A stretch of 6,960 nucleotides of DNA from an uncultured Pseudomonadota bacterium (GTDB lineage: Bacteria; SAR324; NAC60-12): NCBI GenBank assembly GCA_913056375.1, contig CAJXNF010000152.1:1-6960 (forward strand). The letters run 5' to 3'. The translations under genes and the position numbers were made by a program. How positions within the stretch are numbered: position 1 is the first letter of the stretch; each line of letters opens with the position of its first letter. Below the pieces are notes generated by a model that was not told the DNA's origin, searched no databases, and saw only the letters and a program-made list of their open reading frames with translations. Shown one piece after another: positions 1-5,856 of the stretch.

Positions 1-650
1 TGGATATAGAAGACGATGATTCCCAGAGCTATCAAAAAATTGGGTAACGCCAAACCGAGGTAAGAGACAATGCGTAGCAGTGCCTCAAAAATCTTTGAAG
101 TGACTAATCCGAGACTTCTACCAAATTTTTCCCCTGCTGAGTGTTGGGGATCATGGTCAACCAAGGGTTGGGTCATGATGATCGCAGAAATCACTCCTAG
201 TGGCAGCGCCAAGGAGTAGGCAAACAGCAATCCCAGTCCGCAGACAGCTAAAGAAATAAGGAAGCGATTCCCCAAAACTTGTTGAACCGGGGCTCTTTTT
301 TCACATGAAAATCCCAGATCTCCCTCGGTAACCAGTCCATAGACCCACTTCCCCCAGCGTTCGTAAACGGCACCGTCAAGTCCGCGCAACTTACGTTCTG
401 CTTGAATATCTGCATCTGTGATGACCGTTCCTTGGGTGTTCTTATAGGCAATCATGCGAGTAGCACAGTCGCCAGGGACCGCCTCCATCACGGCAAAAAT
501 GACAATTGAAACTAAGAGCAGGGTAAAGAGTGCGAGTAGAAATCTTTCAAACAGGAATTGGCCAACTAAAGAGCGCCGTGCCTGCCGGAAGAGAACCAGT
601 CCAAGAATAAAGAGTGACCAGAAAAGCCAGGTCTCTGCTAGAAAACTCAT
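1..650 (-). CDS. Dipeptide/oligopeptide-type ABC transporter permease (DppB/OppB-like), 3' part outside window
   Basis: This is an inner-membrane permease subunit of a peptide/nickel-type ABC importer (BPD_transp_1 fold). It would pass the substrate delivered by the binding protein encoded upstream. The 216 visible residues hold hydrophobic segments at about 8-21, 36-55, 130-152 and 197-216. The family landmarks are VPGD at 58-61 after the second segment, GLD at 90-92, EGDLGFS at 109-115, and RAPVQQVL then NRFLISL at 119-134. The region after LPLGVISA (149-156) should lead to the coupling helix, but the window ends first. Two oddities are visible: an extra hydrophobic helix before the usual first one, and a loop of about 40 residues at 157-196, longer than in typical DppB. 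ATG at 650 is the first good start; its Shine-Dalgarno is weak (GAAG). An in-frame GTG 16 codons upstream is possible. It lies 84 bases after the binding-protein gene on the same strand, so the two are very likely one operon. Confidence 0.88.
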   Translation of the reverse strand, partial: MSFLAETWLFWSLFILGLVLFRQARRSLVGQFLFERFLLALFTLLLVSIVIFAVMEAVPGDCATRMIAYKNTQGTVITDADIQAERKLRGLDGAVYERWGKWVYGLVTEGDLGFSCEKRAPVQQVLGNRFLISLAVCGLGLLFAYSLALPLGVISAIIMTQPLVDHDPQHSAGEKFGRSLGLVTSKIFEALLRIVSYLGLALPNFLIALGIIVFYI

Positions 651-689
651 GCTGACTTCATGGCCGAAGAGAAAAGATATTTGGAGGAT

Positions 690-715
690 GGTCTGCACTC
701 CTCAGAATGCAGACC
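690..715 (-). promoter_or_regulatory. Intercistronic stem-loop between binding protein and permease
   Basis: A perfect 8-bp inverted repeat, GGTCTGCA at 690-697 and TGCAGACC at 708-715, surrounds a 10-base loop. It lies in the 84-base gap between the binding-protein stop codon and the permease start. No run of T follows it on the minus strand, so it is not a standard intrinsic terminator. The position suits a stem-loop that protects the 3' end of the binding-protein message or partly attenuates transcription, which would give more binding protein than permease, as known for other ABC importer operons. The inverted repeat is seen directly; the role is inferred. Confidence 0.55.
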
Positions 716-734
716 GCATAAGTTCAGGAGAGAA

Positions 735-2774
735 TTAGTTCAAACTCCATTGGGGAGCCAGGTAGGGAAACGTTCGATAATAAGAATAGGATGAAGTTAC
801 CGGAACTTTGAAGTTCGATAGGTTGTTTGAAAAATAGATTGGGGCAACAGCTTTGACTGTTCCAATGAAGAACAGGTCTTCCACAGTACGCTGAGCAATC
901 TTGCGTCCCAACTCATTTGAGCGAGCGGTCCCTGCTGGAACAGTTGTGAAATCTCGCGCTAAATTCTGCATCTCATCAATAGTCGATGGAGGTTTCACTC
1001 CTTCTTTACCATTGGTGTTGATGTACTGTTCCCAAAGCATACCGTTGCGTAACCCGAAGTAGCTCGCGAAGGGAGGCACTAGTTCAGCTGTATCGCCAAG
1101 GAATACGGCGAGGGGCTCACCTTTGTTCCACACATGAACATCCAGTTCGTTAGCAGATTGAGATGCCCGGTACTCATCAGAAGTAACCTCTTTAATCGAT
1201 GTGGTTACGCCTACATCAGACCAATTTTGAGCAATGATCTCAACAACCTGAGCAGCAACGCCCTGGGTCGCAAACTGAATGTTCAATCGGAATTCCTGAC
1301 CGTTCGGTAAGTCGCGATCTCCATCACCATCTTGATCTTTAACATTAGCTGCATCCAACAGCTTTTTTGCTCCGTCTTGATCAAACGAAATATTGGCATT
1401 GCGCTGATCGCTCGTTACGAAAGCGGCAGTGTCCGCATCAAAAGCAGTGTATTGTAGAGGTGTCCCCAAGCCAAAATAGGCAATCTCGTTGATCTGATCA
1501 CGATTGATGGCATGACTCATCGCCTTACGGAAATTCAAGTCATTGAACACGGCACGCTTTGCCTCATCTTGTGTAGTCAGGTTGAACGAGAAGACAGACA
1601 TTCCAATAGTTGGTCTAAGCTCTACCGAATAATTCCCTTTTTCTGCATTTTGAAGCAGGACCGGGCCAGAAGGCAGATTTACTGACTGAGCTTTATAGCT
1701 CACTTCTCCAGCAACCATTTTTGCTGTCTGAACGTCTTCGTCACCAATGTAGACTTCATTGATTTCGTTGATGTAAGGAAGCTGATTCCCTTGCGAATCG
1801 ACCATGAAGAAGTATGGGTTGGCAACGAGCCGTCGCCCATCAAGTGTATCTTCTACAACAATGAAAGATTCAAGAGTCGGAGCCACAGCTGTAAATCCAG
1901 CTTCAACCAATTTGTTGGCTTTGGCTGCATCCTTCAGCAAAGGCTGAGGTACATCTTTCCAATCGGATTGGCCGTAGTAAAAATTGATGACTTCATAACC
2001 ATCCTTGAAACCCAATGACTGAGCCAACTGGTTTGCGTCCTTGTTCATGGACGGATGGAACTTACCCAGCAGGTGAGCTGGTTGGAATGGCTGAGCAAAG
2101 TCCGTTGCGAATTGAGCGATCAAACCTGGCTTTGGTGCGTTGAGGGTAAAGCGAACTTTGGAAGCGCTGATTGCCTCCACTTTCATTGGCTTGCCATCAG
2201 AAAGGAAGCGGTCTGCAGGAGATTCAATGATGTTTTTATCCATCACCATTCCATTGTACCAGAATGCTACATCCTCAGCAGTGAATGGTTGACCATCAGA
2301 CCATTTGTGGCCCTCGCGGAGAGTGAAGGTCACTTCAGTAAAATCGTTATTCCAGTCCCAGCTTTTGGCGACATTTGGAACGATTGTAGCGAGGTCATCG
2401 GAGAAGCGAACCAAATTCACATGACGCACAGAAAGCAGGTCAGAGGTTCCAGCTTCTGTAGCTTTTGAGATTCCATTAAAAACGCCACCATGTTTACCAA
2501 TTCTTTGATAGGGCGCGATCACAAGTGGTTCGCTGGGGAGCCTCTGATTAACGCTAGGCAATCCTGGATTACCCGCAATTCTCTTATTCAGAGCAGCTGC
2601 ATCAGGATTTCCTGAAAAATTCAGCTTACAGTTGTGCGCAGTTTCAAATTCCTGCAAATCATACTGATTTGGATACTTACCTTTTGCGGCATCAGCTAAA
2701 ACAGTCGGACAATTGGCAGAAGCGGAGGTTGCACAGGCCGCAACAGCCAGTCCAAGCAGGATGAATTTCTTCAT
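735..2774 (-). CDS. Periplasmic solute-binding protein of a peptide-type ABC importer (SBP_bac_5 family)
   Basis: This 679-residue family-5 extracellular solute-binding protein captures the substrate in the periplasm and hands it to the permease encoded next. A secretion signal is at 1-20 (two lysines, hydrophobic core, ASA then NC). The SBP_bac_5 hallmark is at about 133-175: PNVAKSWDW, then TFTLREGHKWSDGQPFTAEDVAFWYNG. The RKAMSHAINRDQI stretch at 416-428 and the FRLNIQF strand after it also fit the family. It is longer than DppA or OppA (about 540) because of an N-terminal segment of about 80 residues with cysteines at 22 and 49, and other insertions. An Asp-rich loop sits at 480-488. The frame is open back to 2888, but ATG 2774 is chosen because the signal peptide begins there and GAGAGG lies 7 bases upstream. 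The substrate cannot be read from sequence: peptides, opines, sugars and other compounds are all known for this family. Confidence 0.92.
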   Translation of the reverse strand: MKKFILLGLAVAACATSASANCPTVLADAAKGKYPNQYDLQEFETAHNCKLNFSGNPDAAALNKRIAGNPGLPSVNQRLPSEPLVIAPYQRIGKHGGVFNGISKATEAGTSDLLSVRHVNLVRFSDDLATIVPNVAKSWDWNNDFTEVTFTLREGHKWSDGQPFTAEDVAFWYNGMVMDKNIIESPADRFLSDGKPMKVEAISASKVRFTLNAPKPGLIAQFATDFAQPFQPAHLLGKFHPSMNKDANQLAQSLGFKDGYEVINFYYGQSDWKDVPQPLLKDAAKANKLVEAGFTAVAPTLESFIVVEDTLDGRRLVANPYFFMVDSQGNQLPYINEINEVYIGDEDVQTAKMVAGEVSYKAQSVNLPSGPVLLQNAEKGNYSVELRPTIGMSVFSFNLTTQDEAKRAVFNDLNFRKAMSHAINRDQINEIAYFGLGTPLQYTAFDADTAAFVTSDQRNANISFDQDGAKKLLDAANVKDQDGDGDRDLPNGQEFRLNIQFATQGVAAQVVEIIAQNWSDVGVTTSIKEVTSDEYRASQSANELDVHVWNKGEPLAVFLGDTAELVPPFASYFGLRNGMLWEQYINTNGKEGVKPPSTIDEMQNLARDFTTVPAGTARSNELGRKIAQRTVEDLFFIGTVKAVAPIYFSNNLSNFKVPVTSSYSYYRTFPYLAPQWSLN

Positions 2775-2781
2775 TAGGGGA

Positions 2782-2787
2782 CCTCTC
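2782..2787 (-). promoter_or_regulatory. Ribosome binding site that fixes the binding-protein start
   Basis: On the minus strand GAGAGG lies 7 bases before the ATG at 2774. No comparable site precedes the far upstream start at 2888, which also falls inside the candidate -35 element. Together with the signal peptide this decides the start. Confidence 0.7.
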
Positions 2788-2859
2788 GGAAGGTTAGTGT
2801 TGTAGTTTGGGGTGTAAGCCTGGCCTCGGAAATAAAGGGACATTCCAAGTGGCGAATTA

Positions 2860-2888
2860 GTTACAAAGGATAATTCGGGAACAGTCAA
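2860..2888 (-). promoter_or_regulatory. Candidate sigma70-type promoter for the transporter operon
   Basis: Read on the minus strand, TTGACT (2888-2883, five of six to consensus) is followed after exactly 17 bases by TGTAAC (2865-2860, four of six). Transcription would start near 2853 and leave an untranslated leader of about 80 bases before the ATG at 2774. It is the best promoter match in the divergent spacer, but was found by eye. Confidence 0.45.
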
Positions 2889-2992
2889 GTATTGAGTGCC
2901 ATTAAGTGTTCGACCTAACTCTTTCTTAATATTTTCAAGGAAAAATCAGTTGGAAACGACTTCTTAAGGTTTTTTTGCAGTGCTAAATGAAG

Positions 2993-3015
2993 TAAAATTT
3001 TGAGAAAAAATTTTA
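2993..3015. promoter_or_regulatory. AT-only inverted repeat in the divergent spacer, possible operator
   Basis: TAAAATTTT at 2993-3001 and AAAATTTTA at 3007-3015 form a perfect 9-bp inverted repeat around a 5-base centre. It overlaps TAAAAT at 2993-2998, which could be the -10 of the oxidoreductase gene, although no good -35 sits 16-18 bases upstream. The symmetry would suit a dimeric regulator, but AT-rich spacers produce such repeats by chance fairly easily. No regulator gene is present in the window. Confidence 0.3.
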
Positions 3016-3043
3016 ACTTACTAGGGCAGTTTTTTTAACCCTC

Positions 3044-3058
3044 TTGGCAAAAGGCCAA
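3044..3058 (+). promoter_or_regulatory. Short hairpin over the oxidoreductase translation start
   Basis: TTGGC at 3044-3048 pairs with GCCAA at 3054-3058 across a 5-base loop. The second arm takes in the A of the ATG and the end of the only ribosome-binding-like sequence, AAAAGG, which sits just 3 bases before the start. The arrangement could limit translation initiation. A 5-bp stem is modest, so this is tentative. Confidence 0.3.
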
Positions 3059-4185
3059 TGAAGCAATTGAAGAAAACAGACGTAGCGATTGTTGGTGGAG
3101 GTATCCTGGGTTTAGCCTTTGCCCTAGAAGCTATACGACAACAAAAAAAAGTAACTGTATTTGAAAGAAATCCTCGAGCTAGAGGAGCCTCTGTTCGAAA
3201 TTTTGGGATGATCTATCCCCTAGGCATGAGACCAGGAAAAATCTTTGAAAGAGCACTGCGAACTCGCAATCTTTGGTTGGAGTTGGGCCAAAGCGCCAAG
3301 TTTTGGTTGAATCCCTGTGGTTCTTTGTTGGTTGCTCGTTCCAAAGAGGAAATTGTAGTTTTGGAGGAATTCGTTTCTTCAAGAAAAGACATAGAAGGAC
3401 TGCGTTTACTAACTCCAAAAGAGGCTCTGAAGAAAAGTCCTGGTTTGGTTCAGGAAGGTTTACTTGGTGCTCTTTTGAGTGAATCAGAAATCTGTGTTGA
3501 TCCCCAGGAGGCAATCCAAAAGATTTCTCTTTGGCTCGAGAATTGTGGTGTCAATTTCAAAAATTCAACGACAGTGACAGCTGTTGAATCTGATCAATTG
3601 GTTGCGAATGGAGAACGGTGGTACGCCAAACAGATGATTATCTGTTCAGGGTCAGATCTACAAACACTCTTCCCTAATGAACTTCGCAATAGTGGAGTGG
3701 TCAATTGCCAACTACAAATGTTTCGTACGAAGGCACAGCCTTGTAGTTGGCTCTTAGGCCCTATGTTGGCCTCAGGATTGTCCCTACTGCATTATCCAGC
3801 TTTTACTGCTTTAAAGTCTTACCAAAGGTTGAAGGATCGTTTAACCAAGGAACATCCAAAATTGCTGGAACTTGGAATCCATGTTTTGGTTTCTCAACAT
3901 GGTCATGGAAAAATCACAGTTGGTGACTCCCATGAATATGGAGACTCCCCAGCCATCTTTTATCAAAAAGAAATTGAGGACCTAATTAGGAACTACCTGA
4001 GCAGTTTTCTAACTTTACCTGATGCAGAGGTTTCAGAGCGCTGGTTGGGCAATTATGTTAGTCACCCCTCTGGAGAACCCTGGATTTATAAGCCAACTGA
4101 TGGAGTAATGCTTGTCAATGGGATTGGGGGAGTCGGGATGACAACCGGTTTTGGTCTCGCACAAGAAGTTTTGCCAGAATGTTAA
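3058..4185 (+). CDS. FAD-dependent oxidoreductase, proposed aminophosphonate oxidase clade (TIGR03364-like)
   Basis: This 375-residue soluble flavoenzyme belongs to the DAO/glycine-oxidase fold. The FAD-binding Rossmann motif VAIVGGGILGLA is at 9-20, with Glu36 placed to bind the ADP ribose. GASVRNFGM at 43-51 is the second flavin-contact stretch, and NGIGGVGMTTGFGLA at 354-368 is the C-terminal FAD motif. ICVDPQEA at 145-152, LQMFRT at 219-224, GDSHEYGD at 289-296 and ERWLGNY at 327-333 match, from memory, the clade described by TIGR03364. That clade was linked by gene neighbourhood to phosphonate breakdown and proposed to deaminate an aminophosphonate oxidatively. No phosphonatase, transaminase or Phn transporter is visible; instead the gene is divergent from a peptide-type importer. 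ATG 3058 is chosen because the Rossmann motif follows within ten residues. The family is well supported; the substrate is inferred, and another primary or secondary amine is equally possible. Confidence 0.85.
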   Translation: MKQLKKTDVAIVGGGILGLAFALEAIRQQKKVTVFERNPRARGASVRNFGMIYPLGMRPGKIFERALRTRNLWLELGQSAKFWLNPCGSLLVARSKEEIVVLEEFVSSRKDIEGLRLLTPKEALKKSPGLVQEGLLGALLSESEICVDPQEAIQKISLWLENCGVNFKNSTTVTAVESDQLVANGERWYAKQMIICSGSDLQTLFPNELRNSGVVNCQLQMFRTKAQPCSWLLGPMLASGLSLLHYPAFTALKSYQRLKDRLTKEHPKLLELGIHVLVSQHGHGKITVGDSHEYGDSPAIFYQKEIEDLIRNYLSSFLTLPDAEVSERWLGNYVSHPSGEPWIYKPTDGVMLVNGIGGVGMTTGFGLAQEVLPEC

Positions 4186-4202
4186 TTCAAATTTGCTTCA
4201 CC

Positions 4203-4231
4203 TTGAACTTATTGGGATCTCCAGCGAAAAT
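4203..4231 (+). promoter_or_regulatory. Weak candidate promoter ahead of hisD
   Basis: TTGAAC (4203-4208) and GAAAAT (4226-4231) are 17 bases apart, each matching four of six consensus bases. They lie in the 97-base gap after the oxidoreductase gene. If real, hisD could be transcribed independently, with a leader of about 45 bases. By-eye matches of this quality are common in AT-rich DNA. Confidence 0.2.
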
Positions 4232-4282
4232 TTTTCTGAACACAATCAACCCCCTTTTGAAAATCATCTTGGTTTGACTGAA

Positions 4283-5566
4283 ATGAAAGTAGCCATCTAC
4301 AACAACCTCACAGACTTTCAACAAGCGACACCTCCAGAATTTTCTGACGAAATCAGTAATAGCGTTCGTGAAATTATTGGCCAGGTGAGGGCTCAGGGTG
4401 ACAAAGCTCTGAAAGATTTGACTAGCCGGTTCGATGGTGTCTCGCTGGATCAAATTCCTGTACCAACTGAATATCTACAAGGCTGTCTAGAAAAAATGGA
4501 TAAGCATCTTCGTTCGGTCTTAGAAGAAGCTGCAGATAATATTCGTCGTTTTCACCAAAGACAAAAGCAGCAGAGTCAGATGGAATTTGAGCCAGACGGG
4601 ACTCTGCTAGGTTGGAAGGTCACTCCTGTGGATGCCGCAGGTGTGTATGTGCCGGGTGGGAGAGCGGTCTATCCTTCAACACTGCTAATGAACGTTATCC
4701 CGGCTCAGGTTGCTGGAGTGCCCAGGCTGGTTATGGTGTCTCCACCAAATCGAGAAACGGGCTTTCCCCATCATTTGGTTTGTGGGGCAGCCGCCTTGGT
4801 GGGCGTAGAGGAAATCTATGCAGTTGGCGGAGCACAATCTGTTGCTGCGCTTGCCTACGGTACAGAGTCCATCTCAAAAGTTGTCAAAATAACTGGACCT
4901 GGAAACGCATACGTTGCCGAGGCAAAAAGACAGGTATACGGTCTTGTAGGGATCGATTCGATTGCGGGCCCTAGCGAAATCATGGTGGTCTGTGACCGAG
5001 AGGACATCCCAGTAGAATTCTTGGTGAGAGATCTACTCTCCCAAGCTGAACACGATCCAGATGCAGGTGCGGTACTGGTCACAACATCTCGAAGCCAAGC
5101 AGAGGCTGTTGCAAAAAGATTGGAAGAATTGATCCCAACCTTACCCAGAAAGGAAATTCTTGAAGAATCCTTCCAAAAAAGATCTGGGATCATTGTGGCT
5201 GAAAATGTAGAGGAGATCTTTGACGCAATCAACGAGATCGCTCCCGAACATTTAGAAGTGCTGACTCAAAACCCAATGGAGGATTTACATCGCATTCGTA
5301 ACGCGGGGGCAATTTTCTTGGGCCCTCACACTCCTGAACCTGTGGGTGATTATTTTGCTGGACCGAACCACACGCTTCCTACCTCTGGTGCTGCCCGCTT
5401 TGCTTCACCTCTTGGGGTCTCAGATTTTGTAAAAACGAGTTCAATCCTCTCTTATTCCAAGGCAAAGCTCCAACAACAAGGTCCCTCTGTAATGCGATTT
5501 GCTCAAGAAGAAGAGCTATTTGCACATGCAGAAGCTATCCGGGTTCGTTTGGAAAGTAGTTTTTGA
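4283..5566 (+). CDS. hisD: Histidinol dehydrogenase
   Basis: HisD oxidises L-histidinol to L-histidine in two NAD-dependent steps, the end of histidine biosynthesis in the cytoplasm; it works as a zinc-containing homodimer. The protein has 427 residues, close to the 434 of E. coli. Family blocks are present in order: VTPVDAAGVYVPGG (113-126), AVGGAQSVAALAYGT (180-194), the signature from ITGPGNAYVAEAKR (203-216) to SIAGPSEIM (226-234), SQAEHD (253-258), IAPEHLEVL (319-327), PVGDYFAGPNHTLPT (353-367) and a final HAEAIR. By comparison with E. coli the zinc ligands are Gln254, His257, Asp356 and His415, and the catalytic pair is Glu322-His323; all are intact. The frame is open back to 4151 inside the previous gene, but ATG 4283 gives the normal family N-terminus. 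No clear Shine-Dalgarno is seen. No other his gene is in the window. Confidence 0.96.
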   Translation: MKVAIYNNLTDFQQATPPEFSDEISNSVREIIGQVRAQGDKALKDLTSRFDGVSLDQIPVPTEYLQGCLEKMDKHLRSVLEEAADNIRRFHQRQKQQSQMEFEPDGTLLGWKVTPVDAAGVYVPGGRAVYPSTLLMNVIPAQVAGVPRLVMVSPPNRETGFPHHLVCGAAALVGVEEIYAVGGAQSVAALAYGTESISKVVKITGPGNAYVAEAKRQVYGLVGIDSIAGPSEIMVVCDREDIPVEFLVRDLLSQAEHDPDAGAVLVTTSRSQAEAVAKRLEELIPTLPRKEILEESFQKRSGIIVAENVEEIFDAINEIAPEHLEVLTQNPMEDLHRIRNAGAIFLGPHTPEPVGDYFAGPNHTLPTSGAARFASPLGVSDFVKTSSILSYSKAKLQQQGPSVMRFAQEEELFAHAEAIRVRLESSF

Positions 5567-5678
5567 TGTGAATCCTTCCAGAATTTTTTAATCTCAATCC
5601 AATCTGCTCTCTTTTCTCTTCTTCTCAGCCTCCTCTCTGCGTAGTTATTCTAAATCTTTTGATTTTCTTCTTCATAAC

Positions 5679-5719
5679 GTAAAATTTTAGTAAAATTATT
5701 CTGTAAAAATTGTAAAATA
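5679..5719. repeat. Iterated GTAAAA motifs / A-tracts in the AT-rich spacer after hisD
   Basis: GTAAAATT or a close variant occurs four times, starting at 5679, 5690, 5703 and 5712, so the A-tracts recur roughly every helical turn (11, 13 and 9 bases). Such spacing can bend DNA. The surrounding 205-base spacer (5567-5771) holds no gene, no convincing terminator with a GC stem and T-run, and no promoter that I can support. Confidence 0.35.
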
Positions 5720-5756
5720 TAGAAATTGATGTAAGGTATATTATAAATTAAAAAAG

Positions 5757-5773
5757 TAGATAGTTTTTATCTA
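5757..5773. repeat. 6-bp inverted repeat abutting the left end of the IS
   Basis: TAGATA (5757-5762) and TATCTA (5768-5773) are perfect inverse complements around five bases. The right arm runs into the first two bases of the terminal repeat, so the symmetry may be fortuitous or may mark a palindromic target. Confidence 0.3.
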
Positions 5774-5791
5774 ACGTGAGTTTTGGATAAG
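5772..5791 (+). repeat. Left terminal inverted repeat of the IS
   Basis: TAACGTGAGTTT is followed by TGGATAAG. It matches the reverse complement of 6762-6781 at 19 of 20 positions, the single difference being T against G at position 13. Complementarity ends on the next base inward and outward. The first two bases (TA) could belong to the target rather than the element. Confidence 0.92.
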
Positions 5792-5809
5792 AGGGAGCCT
5801 CCTGATACT
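5783..5809 (+). promoter_or_regulatory. Weak candidate transposase promoter inside the left IS end
   Basis: TTGGAT (5783-5788, within the terminal repeat) and GATACT (5804-5809) are 15 bases apart. They match three and four of six consensus bases, so the case is weak. A start near 5816 would lie beyond the left arm of the hairpin at 5793-5803, leaving the ribosome binding site free in the element's own transcript. Confidence 0.22.
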
Positions 5810-5856
5810 CTGAGGATTGATATTCCCAGACATCATCCCCAACCAAGGAGGCTCCC
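5793..5856 (+). promoter_or_regulatory. Inverted repeat that can sequester the transposase ribosome binding site
   Basis: GGGAGCCTCCT at 5793-5803 and AGGAGGCTCCC at 5846-5856 are perfect 11-bp complements around a 42-base loop. The right arm contains the Shine-Dalgarno GGAGG (5847-5851) and ends directly against the ATG at 5857. An RNA that starts outside the element would carry both arms and could fold the ribosome binding site into a GC-rich stem. Blocking read-through expression in this way is established for other insertion sequences such as IS10 and IS50. The repeat is seen directly; the control is inferred. Confidence 0.6.

Noticed and set aside
690..715. Intrinsic terminator ending the binding-protein transcript
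   Set aside because: No T-run follows the stem on the minus strand, and the permease of the same system continues directly downstream.
454..738. Plus-strand open frame opposite the permease and the intercistronic gap
   Set aside because: Basic, low-complexity translation antisense to a recognised gene; no family features and no ribosome binding site.
1791..2468. Two plus-strand open frames inside the binding-protein gene
   Set aside because: They are shadows of the well-supported minus-strand gene and show no recognisable domain.
2775..2888. N-terminal extension of the binding protein to the upstream ATG at 2888
   Set aside because: The internal ATG at 2774 starts a textbook signal peptide and has a good ribosome binding site; the extension would bury the signal 38 residues in and overlap the candidate promoter.
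4151..4282. Longer hisD starting at TTG 4151 and overlapping the oxidoreductase gene
   Set aside because: The extra 44 residues show no HisD similarity, and ATG 4283 gives the usual family length.
4283..5566. HisD paralogue acting as sulfopropanediol dehydrogenase (HpsN)
   Set aside because: The glycine-rich block and the C-terminal GPNHTLPTSGAARF region are those of biosynthetic HisD, and no sulfonate genes are nearby.
5567..5771. CRISPR-like or small RNA element in the AT-rich spacer with GTAAAA repeats
   Set aside because: The repeats are only 8-9 bases and A/T-dominated, without spacers of constant length; no structured RNA could be recognised.
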